From: Sphingomonadaceae bacterium
Lineage (GTDB): Bacteria > Pseudomonadota > Alphaproteobacteria > Sphingomonadales > Sphingomonadaceae
Direction of reading: 5' to 3'
Assembly (NCBI GenBank): GCA_019245455.1
Contig: JAFARM010000207.1
Location: forward strand, 1 to 7,194
DNA length: 7,194 bases
Shown piece after piece: positions 1 to 7,000 of the stretch (within the stretch, counting starts at the first letter, position 1; every line of letters starts with the position of its first letter). A model generated the notes under the pieces. That model saw only the letters and a list, made by a program, of their open reading frames with translations. It searched no databases and had not been told where the DNA came from. The position numbers were made by a program, and so were the translations under genes.

Positions 1-104
1 TCCACGCCCACGCGCCGGCGCGCCTGGTGACCGAGGACATCGTCGCGCAGAGCGAGCTCGCGGTGCGGCTGCAAAACGCGAAATTCGCGAGCTATTGGGG
101 CTGA
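1..104 (+). CDS. C-terminal end of an unidentified upstream phage gene (partial)
   Basis: An open frame enters from the left edge (first complete codon at position 3) and ends at TGA 102-104. It encodes 33 residues, beginning HAHAPARLVTEDIVAQ and ending LQNAKFASYWG. The frame has high GC at third positions like its neighbours, and the next gene starts one base after its stop, which supports a real co-transcribed gene. Its position directly before the tail hub suggests another tail-assembly protein, but that is inference from gene order. The fragment is too short for me to assign a family. Confidence 0.6.
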   Translation, partial: HAHAPARLVTEDIVAQSELAVRLQNAKFASYWG

Positions 105-105
105 G

Positions 106-2655
106 GTGGCGTTCCTTCGCTCGAAGAACACCGCTAAGCCGGACTTCACCGCGCTCGACATCCAGACCTCGGCCTCGACGCTGCCGATTCCGATCGTCTA
201 CGGACGGACCAAGATCGGGGCCAACGTCATCTTCTACGGCGGCTTCCGCGTCGCGCCAGGCTCGACGCGCGGCAAGGGCGTCGGCGGCAAGGGCGGCGGC
301 GGCAAGGGCGGCGGCGGGGCGGCGCAAAGCTACACCTATTATGCCGACATCCTCATGGGCCTGTGCGAAGGGCCGATCCAGGGCGTCGGGCTCGTCTACA
401 AGAACCAATCGCTTTACGTGCTGCTCGAGCTCGACCTCGGGCTCTATACGGGCACAACGCCGCAGACCCCGAACGCCTACTTCGTCTCGAGGTACCCCGC
501 GCAGACGCTGGCCTACCAGGGCACCGCCTACGTCTGGGCGCCGAACTACAACCTCGGCGACACCGCCACCGTCGGCAACCACAATTTCGAGGTGATCGGC
601 ATCCTCGCCGGCACCGGCGTCAACGGGATCGACGCCGACCCGGCGCAAGTGATCTACGATTTTCTGACCAACGCGCAATATGGGGCGGGCTACAGCGCCG
701 CCTCGATCAGTTCGACCGCGCTGTTCGGGGCCGGCGGCGACGCCTCGCTGCAGAGCTATTGCCGGACGATGGGCATCGCCTTCTCGCCCAAAATCGAGAG
801 CCAGGAGCCGGCGTCGAGCATCCTCACCCGCTGGCTCAAGCTCCTGAATTGCGCCGCGGTGTGGAGCGGCGGGCTGCTCAAGTTCATCCCCTACGGCGAC
901 ACGGCAATCGCCCAAGGGGCGCAGACCGCCTATTCCACCACGTTCTCGATCCCGACGCCAACGCCGCTGTCGAACGGCGGCATCCCCGCCTTCGTCCAGG
1001 TGTGCACCCCGGCGCAATTCGTCAGCGACGGCGGCGTGATCTACACCGAGACCGGCGGCGCTTTCGCCTTCATCGGGGCGCAGATCCCGACCGCGCCGTT
1101 CACCTACGGCATGGTGACGCCAGGAACCTACATCTTCGGCGTCGCCGACGAGGGCAAGCCGGTCACCGTCACCTTCACCGCCCAGGCCCTCGGCGGCTAT
1201 TCTCCGAACCTGACGCCGGTCTATGCGCTGACCGACAACAATTTCGTCGCCGACGGAAGCAAGGACCCGGTCGAGGTCGAGCGCGCCGACATCTATTCGC
1301 TGCCGACCATCCAGCGGCTCGAGGCGCTGTCGCGCTCGAACCAATATGCGGCCCTGCCGGTCGAGGCGCGCGATCAGGCGAGCATCGAAATCTTCGGGCC
1401 GCGCGTCGGGCCGGTCATCGCGGCGAACGAGATTTGCGACGAAGCGATCGTCGCCCCGATCGTGGCGCAGACGATCCTTCAGCGCGAGCTCTACGTCCGC
1501 ACCAAGTTCACCTTCAAGCTGTCGTGGGAGTTCTGCCTCCTCGACCCGATGGACGTCGTCACTCTCACCGATTCGAACCTCGGGTTGTCGAATTATCCGG
1601 TCAGGGTGATCTCGATCGAGGAGGACGACAGGGGGCTGCTCACGGTCACGGCGGAAGAGCTGGTGGCGGGCGTGTCGACCGGGCAGTTCTACCCCTCGGG
1701 CTCGACGGCGGGCGCCTTTTCCCAGAATACGGCCGTCCCGGCGGTCCCGGTCAATACGCCGCTGATCTTCGAGCCGCCGCTCGCGGCGACCGGTGGCGTC
1801 GCTCAGATTTGGGTCGGCGGCTCCGGGGCCGGCGGGACGGTGGCGCAATGGGGCGGAGCGAACGTCTGGGTCTCGCTCGAGGGGACGACCTATTCGCAGG
1901 TCGCCACCATCACCGCCCCCTTGCGGCAAGGCTTCCTAACCGCCGCGCTGCCGCTCGCCGCGGGCTGGGACCCGACCGACACGCTGTCGGTCAACCTCGC
2001 CGAAAGCCAGGGCGCGCTCGCCGGAACGTCGCAGGCGGCGGCGCAGCAGGGCGCGACGCTATCGCTGGTCGAGTCCGAGCTCCTCGCCTATCAGACGGCG
2101 ACGCTGGTCTCGGGCAACGCGTACAATCTCACCGGGCTCGCGCGGGGACTGTGCGGGACGACGCCGAGCGCGAGCCATGCAAGCGGCGCGCCGTTCGCGC
2201 GCCTCGACGGCGCGGTGGTGCAATACGACCTGCCCGCCGGGCTCGCCGGCAAGACGCTCTATTTCAAGTTCCAGAGCTTCAACGCTTTCGGCGGCGGCGA
2301 GCAGGACCTCTCGACTTGCGCGGTCTACGCCTTCACGGCGCCGGTGGTGTCGAGTTCGGGCGGCGCGCCGCCTTACCCGATCGCAACCCAGCTCAGGGCA
2401 GGGATCCCGCTCGACCTCGGCCAGGTGATCTCGGTTCCGACGCTCGCCGACGACTGGGGCCTCATCACCGCGGCCGTGACCGATACGACCGATCTCGGAT
2501 CGATCCCGGTGGCCTCGCATCCGATCGCCACAGCGCTTCTTTCCGGCAACGTCGATCTCGGGGCGATCGTGAGCCTGGTCACGGTCTCCGATGACTTCGG
2601 CGGCGTCGCCAACGACGGCGCTGCGCAAACCATCACCCTCGGAACGGTTCCATAG
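106..2655 (+). CDS. Phage tail hub/tip protein (putative phage tail protein, gpJ-like)
   Basis: An 849-residue protein that probably forms the distal tail hub or tip, where the tube ends and fibres attach. The N-terminal block has the family-typical pattern of a LPIPIVYGRTKIGANVIFYG stretch (about residues 26-45), a Gly/Lys-rich linker (56-71) and ADILMGLCEGPIQGVG. Next come YCRTMGIAFSP and WLKLLNCAAVWSGGLLKF (about 218-263), then the segment from NLTPVYALTDNNF to LLDPMDVVTLTD and a following EEDDRGLLTVTAEE. A C-terminal half has the motifs PLIFEPP, VWVSLEGTTYS, LTGLARGLCGT and LYFKFQSFNAFG. This matches my memory of the putative phage tail protein family (PF13550 type) in alphaproteobacterial phages; it is shorter than gene transfer agent hub proteins and shows no TIM-barrel part. 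A probable beta-sandwich insertion lies at about 297-360. The start is GTG, one base after the upstream TGA, with only a weak GGGG/GAG ribosome site, so translational coupling is likely. The conserved block begins by residue 15, so a later start is unlikely. Confidence 0.85.
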   Translation: MAFLRSKNTAKPDFTALDIQTSASTLPIPIVYGRTKIGANVIFYGGFRVAPGSTRGKGVGGKGGGGKGGGGAAQSYTYYADILMGLCEGPIQGVGLVYKNQSLYVLLELDLGLYTGTTPQTPNAYFVSRYPAQTLAYQGTAYVWAPNYNLGDTATVGNHNFEVIGILAGTGVNGIDADPAQVIYDFLTNAQYGAGYSAASISSTALFGAGGDASLQSYCRTMGIAFSPKIESQEPASSILTRWLKLLNCAAVWSGGLLKFIPYGDTAIAQGAQTAYSTTFSIPTPTPLSNGGIPAFVQVCTPAQFVSDGGVIYTETGGAFAFIGAQIPTAPFTYGMVTPGTYIFGVADEGKPVTVTFTAQALGGYSPNLTPVYALTDNNFVADGSKDPVEVERADIYSLPTIQRLEALSRSNQYAALPVEARDQASIEIFGPRVGPVIAANEICDEAIVAPIVAQTILQRELYVRTKFTFKLSWEFCLLDPMDVVTLTDSNLGLSNYPVRVISIEEDDRGLLTVTAEELVAGVSTGQFYPSGSTAGAFSQNTAVPAVPVNTPLIFEPPLAATGGVAQIWVGGSGAGGTVAQWGGANVWVSLEGTTYSQVATITAPLRQGFLTAALPLAAGWDPTDTLSVNLAESQGALAGTSQAAAQQGATLSLVESELLAYQTATLVSGNAYNLTGLARGLCGTTPSASHASGAPFARLDGAVVQYDLPAGLAGKTLYFKFQSFNAFGGGEQDLSTCAVYAFTAPVVSSSGGAPPYPIATQLRAGIPLDLGQVISVPTLADDWGLITAAVTDTTDLGSIPVASHPIATALLSGNVDLGAIVSLVTVSDDFGGVANDGAAQTITLGTVP
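271..315 (+). repeat. Three 15-bp tandem units encoding a Gly/Lys linker in the tail hub
   Basis: Three consecutive 15-bp units start at 271, 286 and 301. Each reads GGCAAGGGCGKCGGC, where K is T in the first unit and G in the other two. They encode GKGVG, GKGGG and GKGGG, and two more GGC/GGG-type codons follow. The units are in phase with the tail-hub reading frame, so copy-number change would lengthen or shorten a flexible basic linker without a frameshift. Gly/Lys-rich linkers at this place are, as I recall, usual in this hub family. Confidence 0.85.
2410..2652 (+). repeat. Two diverged repeats at the C-terminus of the tail hub
   Basis: The last 80 or so residues of the hub contain two diverged copies of one pattern. 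Copy 1, about residues 769-800, reads LDLGQVISVPTLADDWG and later TDLGSI. Copy 2, about 816-849, reads VDLGAIVSLVTVSDDFG and later ITLGTV. The shared pattern is D-L-G, a V-S or I-S step, T, D-D-aromatic-G, a spacer, then L-G. The repeats end two residues before the stop. They look like a short added beta-rich tail; the function is unknown. Confidence 0.6.
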
Positions 2656-2676
2656 GCCGCGCGGCGCGCGGCCTTT
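2655..2676 (+). terminator. GC-rich hairpin at the stop codon of the tail hub gene, weak terminator candidate
   Basis: GGCCGCGC (2655-2662) and GCGCGGCC (2666-2673) form a perfect 8-bp inverted repeat with a 3-nt loop, followed only by TTTC. The stem uses the last G of the hub stop codon. The U-tract is poor, so complete termination is unlikely; it could reduce read-through or protect the upstream mRNA 3' end. The next gene starts 13 bases after the hairpin T run. Confidence 0.4.
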
Positions 2677-2677
2677 C

Positions 2678-2682
2678 AAGGA
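2678..2682 (+). promoter_or_regulatory. Ribosome binding site that fixes the tail-fibre start
   Basis: AAGGA at 2678-2682 is six bases before ATG 2689, which is ideal spacing. A TTG at 2686 is in the same frame but would have only three bases of spacing, so ATG 2689 is the chosen start. Confidence 0.75.
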
Positions 2683-2688
2683 TTATTG

Positions 2689-3540
2689 ATGAGCGAACAG
2701 CTTCAGCTTCGCCGCGGCACGGCGACCAACATCGCCGCCAACACCGGCGCGCAGGGCGAGCCGTGGTTCGACACCACCAACAACCGCCTCGTCATGAACG
2801 ACGGCTCCACCGCCGGCGGCTGGCCGGCGGCCAAGCTCTCCGAGGTGGTCACCAACACCCGCACCGCCGTCAGCGACGCCAATTACACCGTGCTGACCAC
2901 CGACCGCATGGTCGCTTACACGACGCTGACTGCCGCGCGCACGGTGAGCCTGCCGACCGCGGCGAGCTTCCCGACCGGAACGCGGTTGCTCGTCATCGAC
3001 GAGACGGGCAATTGCTCGGCGACCAAGACGATCACCATCGCGCCCAACGGGACCGACAACCTCGAGGGCGCGAATTCGAACGCCGTCATTGCCGCGCCCT
3101 ACGGCTTCATCGCGCTCGAATCGAACGGCTCGAACGGCTGGTTCATCATCGATCAGTTGCTCGTCGCCTCGGCCCCCAACGGCGCGATGATGCAGTTCGC
3201 CGTGCTCGAGACGCTGGTCTCGGGCCTCTCGGGCGCGAGCGTCAACGCACCGCTTCAGATCCCGGCCAGTTGCATCGTCTTCGCGGTCGGCGCGCGGGTG
3301 ACGACCACCATCACTGGCTGCACGTCCTGGGAGCTGGGCAGCGGCGGCGCCGGCTCGTCGCAGTTCGGCTCCGGGCTCGGGCTCTCGGCCGGAACGACCA
3401 ACCCCGGGCTCATCGGGCCGGCCGCCTATTACGCGGCGACCAACCTGACGCTGACCGCCGCCGGCGGAGGCGCGAGCTTCTCCGGCGGCGCGGTCAGGCT
3501 CTCGATCCACCTCGCCTATTGCAACCCCTCGACTTCATAA
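2689..3540 (+). CDS. Tail fibre / receptor-binding protein with Mtd-like N-terminal motif
   Basis: A 283-residue probable fibre protein at the tail tip, likely involved in contact with the host surface. Residues 1-45 contain LQLRRGT and then an acidic-to-glycine stretch, with GEPWFD, NRLVMNDGSTAGGWP. This follows the N-terminal pattern of the major tropism determinant of Bordetella phage BPP-1 and many other fibres (virion-attachment part). Residues about 62-155 are a beta-rich shaft-like segment (YTVLTTDRMVAYTTL, ARTVSLPTA, GTRLLVIDETGN, NGWFIID) common in tail fibres. Residues about 168-276 (AVLETLV, ASCIVFAVGARVTTTITG, FGSGLGLSAGTTNPG, GAVRLSIHL) resemble a C-terminal domain that I recall from DUF2793-type fibre proteins. 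There is no signal peptide and no membrane segment. A good ribosome site supports the ATG. It follows the tail hub by 33 bases and is probably in the same operon. The receptor cannot be read from the sequence. Confidence 0.8.
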   Translation: MSEQLQLRRGTATNIAANTGAQGEPWFDTTNNRLVMNDGSTAGGWPAAKLSEVVTNTRTAVSDANYTVLTTDRMVAYTTLTAARTVSLPTAASFPTGTRLLVIDETGNCSATKTITIAPNGTDNLEGANSNAVIAAPYGFIALESNGSNGWFIIDQLLVASAPNGAMMQFAVLETLVSGLSGASVNAPLQIPASCIVFAVGARVTTTITGCTSWELGSGGAGSSQFGSGLGLSAGTTNPGLIGPAAYYAATNLTLTAAGGGASFSGGAVRLSIHLAYCNPSTS

Positions 3541-3551
3541 AGAAGGCCTTC
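3541..3551 (+). promoter_or_regulatory. Ribosome binding site within a 10-bp palindrome before the TTG-start gene
   Basis: AGAAGG at 3541-3546 directly follows the stop TAA of the tail fibre gene and lies ten bases before TTG 3557. The bases 3542-3551, GAAGGCCTTC, are a perfect palindrome that overlaps this site. It has no loop, so a hairpin would hold only about three base pairs and is unlikely to block the site. Confidence 0.4.
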
Positions 3552-3556
3552 CCCTT

Positions 3557-3982
3557 TTGGACAAGCACCACATCGCGCACTACGGCGCCGCAGCCGCGGC
3601 CAGCCTAGCCGCCCTCTGGCACGCGACCCCGCGTGCCGTCGACGCCGCATGGTCTCTATCGTCGCCGGCGCAGGCGAGCGGCATCGCGGCCGCGGCGCGC
3701 AAGATCGCCAAAGACGGCAAGATCGCCGTCGCCATCTGTTGCGTCGACGTCGAGTGCCGGACGTTCGCTGCAACGCTGGCACGCGGCTTCAAGGGCGCGG
3801 GCCTCGATGTCCATCGCGAGAAGCCGATGATGGCGCGGGCCGGCGTCGTCGTCGGCGGGCCCCAGGCTGAGACCGCTGAGGCGCTGGCGAAGGCGATCGA
3901 CGCGGACGCGGCCGGCGTTTTCCTGGCGCACGTCGATCCCAAACCGCGCGAGCTTTACGTCGGTTTCGGCGAGCCGCAATGA
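3557..3982 (+). CDS. Small alpha/beta protein of unknown function in the tail module
   Basis: A 141-residue protein that I cannot name. The start is TTG at 3557, the only plausible N-terminal start in this frame: the first in-frame ATG is at residue 91. Residues 10-24 are alanine-rich and mildly hydrophobic (AAAAASLAALW), too short for a clear membrane segment. From residue 55 the pattern suggests an alpha/beta fold: strand KIAVAICCVD (55-64), helix about 66-82, strand LDVHRE, strand AGVVVGG (95-101), helix about 105-119, strand ELYVGFG (132-138) near the end. Small phage proteins with a similar second half and an ending like VGxxP occur in my memory of alphaproteobacterial phages, without a known role. 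Cys61, Cys62 and Cys67 are clustered. It overlaps the tailspike gene by ATGA, so the two are probably translationally coupled; a role in assembly or chaperoning of that tailspike is a guess. Confidence 0.65.
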   Translation: MDKHHIAHYGAAAAASLAALWHATPRAVDAAWSLSSPAQASGIAAAARKIAKDGKIAVAICCVDVECRTFAATLARGFKGAGLDVHREKPMMARAGVVVGGPQAETAEALAKAIDADAAGVFLAHVDPKPRELYVGFGEPQ

Positions 3983-4065
3983 CGACGCCCAATCTGCGCC
4001 GCGCGCTGGCCGCCCTCGGGGCGGCTTTTTTGTGGCTCGCGATCGGCCTCGTCCCGGCCGGCGGG
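3979..4065 (+). other. Signal-peptide-like N-terminus of the tailspike
   Basis: Residues 1-29 have a positive n-region (Arg7, Arg8), a hydrophobic core A9-V25 (ALAALGAAFLWLAIGLV), and a small-residue end PAGG before Gln30. Possible cleavage sites are after Ala27 (V-P-A) or Gly29 (A-G-G). Virion proteins are normally assembled in the cytoplasm and need no Sec signal, so this is odd. Similar starts occur, to my recollection, on other alphaproteobacterial phage fibre genes. It could also act as a membrane or coiled hydrophobic anchor in assembly. Confidence 0.6.
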
Positions 4066-7000
4066 CAATCGACGCGCGCGACCCTGAATGCCTACAACAA
4101 CACCTATATCGTGGCGAACGGCGTCGGGGCGATCACCGGGCCCATCCTGAACGCCGACATTGGCGGCCTGATCTCATCCGCCGGCATGCTGGCGGATACG
4201 AACGCCTGGACGGGCGCGAACAGTTTCTCGCAGATGCCAACGCTCTCGGCCTGCACGGGCTACCTGACGGGCAATGGCGGCTCGCCCGCCAGCTGCTCGC
4301 CGACTATCCCCGCCACTGCGCTCGCGGCGGGCGCGGCGGCGATCAACCTCGACCGCACCACATACGCCCGCCATGCCGCGTTGACGACCGCCGTTGCGGC
4401 GGTCACGACGGATACGATCGAGCAGAGAGGCTATTACGGCGTCGGCGACGGCGGGTGGGCGCTCTATGACTGGAATTCGACCTCGCTCGCCACCGCCGAC
4501 GGCGTGCTGGTGATCCTGCCGTCCGGGCAATCGAGCGGCACGGCCGGGCGCTACATCCTGCGCATCCCGGCCGAGGGCGTCCATCCCGAGGTCGCCGGCG
4601 CTTATGGCAACATGCCGCTGACCGGCGTCGCCGCCACGGCCTCGTGGGCGGCCAATGCGACGACGATCGCGGTCCCGAGCGGCCAGGGCTGGAGCGCCGG
4701 GCAGATCATCTACGACACCACGACCGGGCGCCGCATCGGGACCGTCGCGTCCTATTCGGGCACGAGCCTGGGCGTGAGCGGGGGCGGCGCGGCTTACGCC
4801 TCCTCAGGCAACGCCGACGTGCTCGCGATCGGCAACGACGACACGACGGCGCTGCAAAACCTGCTCAATTACGTCTCGAATTCGAGCGCGGCCGGCGGGA
4901 CGATTATCCTCAACACCAAGAAGGGCGGCACGGCCTACCTGATCGACTCGGCCTCGGTGACCATCCCGAACAACGTCAAGCTCAAGGGCGTCGGGATGCC
5001 CTATTTCTCGTCCTATTCGGCCGGCGCCTCGGTCGGCTGGCCGATGATCCAGCTCAATCCCGCCTATTCGATTTCGCCGCAGGAAGGATCGTCGGCGCAG
5101 GATCTGCTCGTCTGGCGCGCGGGCCTCGCGCCTTATCCGAGCACGTCCGAGCAGCTCTTCAACTACCAGATCAACGTCCTGTGCGATTTCGGCGGCTGGT
5201 CCTCCGCCACCGGCCGGTGCTCTGCCGGAACGTCGGTCGCCTTCAACGTGCAGAAGCGCGACGTCAAGCTCGACAACATCATGGTCGTCGGCTTCAACAA
5301 GGCGGTCTACGGCAACCAGTCGCCGCGGCTCGGCCTGCGCCATCTCTATTGCGATGACGCCAACTGCTTCGAGATCACCAACGTCGGCGACGTCTATTAC
5401 GTCAACGACGTCCGCGGCCAGCAGCCCTGGACATCCAACCTGACCGAGCAGTTTTCGGTCTATTCCGCGACCGTCCCCTCCGGCGGCGGCGGAACGGGCT
5501 ACACGGTCGGCGATCTTTTGAACGTCCCCTCGGGCGTTCCGGGCACGCTCACCTGCACCACCAACGCCATCCTGCGGGTCAGCGGCGTCTCGAGCGGCGC
5601 GGTCACCTCCTTTGAGGTGGATAACCTCAACGGCTCCGACACCGGCCAGTGCGCGCGCTACAATGTCGCCGAGACCTGGGGCCTGACGGCTTCGACGCTG
5701 CCGATCGTGTGGGCGGCCGGCAGCGGCGGCACGAACGGGACCAATGTTCCGCTTTATCTCGTCCAGGGCGCGGCGAAGCAGACCGCAACCGCCTCGTGGA
5801 CCGCTTCGACCACGATCACGGTCAATTCCTGCCCGGCCGCGAGCAGCGTGACGGCGAACGTGACGCCCGTCCTCGACGGGACCCCGACGACGCCCTCCGT
5901 GCTCGGACTCTTCGTCTCGTGCTCCGGGACCACGCTGACCTTGAGCGCGGCCTCGTCCGGGTCGAACGGCGACACGCTCTATTTCTCGCAGTGCAACACG
6001 TTCCCGGCGCTGCAGGGGACGATCTCGGGCGGGGCGCTCTCGGCGATCACCGGCGTCTCCGCCGCTGGCGCCTGCGTCGCGCAGGTGCGGCCGAACCTGC
6101 TCACTTCCGTCGTCGGCGGCGGCCTCGCGAACGCGCAGGTCAACGGCGCGCTGGTCGCCAATGCGAACGGCGTCCAGGTCGCGCAGGACTATTACGCCAA
6201 GAACCCGGTCACGCTGACCACCAATCATTGCGCCGGATCGTGCTCGGGCGCGCAGGCTTTGATCTCGATGTTCGGCGGCGCCTACCGTCCCGGCATCGGG
6301 GGCTATGTCCACGACACCGGCGACGGGGCCGGGTTCTCGGACATCGAGTTCGAGGGCGAGCAGACCGACTTCAAGCTCGCCAATCTCAGCTTCCAGAAGT
6401 GGCGCAACATCGGCGGCGAGAATTTCGAGGGCGACTGGGACCTGCCGGGCGTCGGCCTCGACCTCGAAGGCGCGATGAGCGACGTGAGCCTCGACCAGCT
6501 CGAGTTCGAAGGCAATTCGACCGCCTATCTCCTCAACAACACCGGCGGCGCAACGCTGATCGACCTCGGCCTCGGCTTCGGCTCCGGCCAGACCCACGCG
6601 GCGCACAACCAGGGGATCGTGACCGGCTCGGGATCGTCAGGCGTCATTCTCGGCGCGCATCTCAACAGCGCCAGCGGCTATTCCGGCAACGGCTCGCCGC
6701 CGCCGATCCAGATCGGATCAAACTCTGGCTCCTGGGTCATCGACGATGTGATGAACAGCGGCTCGGGGAGCCTCACGCCCTATAGCGCCTGGTTCGGGGT
6801 CGCGCCGTCCGCGGCGCCGCCGACCTCGCCGCAGCTGGGCTGGCGGCTCGGCCCCATAAACGTCAACGGCGACTTCAATTTCGACCAGGTCAACGAGGGC
6901 GCGACCGCCGGGGCGAATGCGGGCTATCGCGCCGACCTATGGCGCTCGGCCAATATCGGGGCCGCCGGCGTGACCAGCGTGCGGCAGACGGCCGGCAATC

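Noticed and set aside
363..2594. A 743-codon + strand frame overlapping the tail hub
   Set aside because: It is very rich in Arg and Pro, without family motifs, and the hub frame covers the same bases with many conserved motifs. It is a shadow of high GC content.
2683..3510. A minus-strand frame of 275 codons opposite the tail fibre
   Set aside because: Low-complexity Arg/Gly/Ala sequence with no motif or good ribosome site; the fibre on the + strand explains the coding signal.
2689..3540. Diversity-generating retroelement target, suggested by the Mtd-like N-terminus
   Set aside because: Only the attachment motif is shared with Mtd. The C-terminus has no C-type-lectin-like ending or cluster of AAC/AAT codons, and no template repeat or reverse transcriptase is in the window.
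3542..3551. GAAGGCCTTC palindrome as an operator site
   Set aside because: A single 10-bp palindrome inside a run of co-directed genes, with no promoter near it and no second copy noticed; more simply explained by the ribosome site and chance.
4804..6606. A 600-codon open frame on the minus strand opposite the tailspike
   Set aside because: It is rich in Arg, Ala, Gly and Asp as expected from the complement of GC-rich coding DNA, shows no recognisable domain, and lies fully opposite a + strand frame that encodes clear tailspike motifs.
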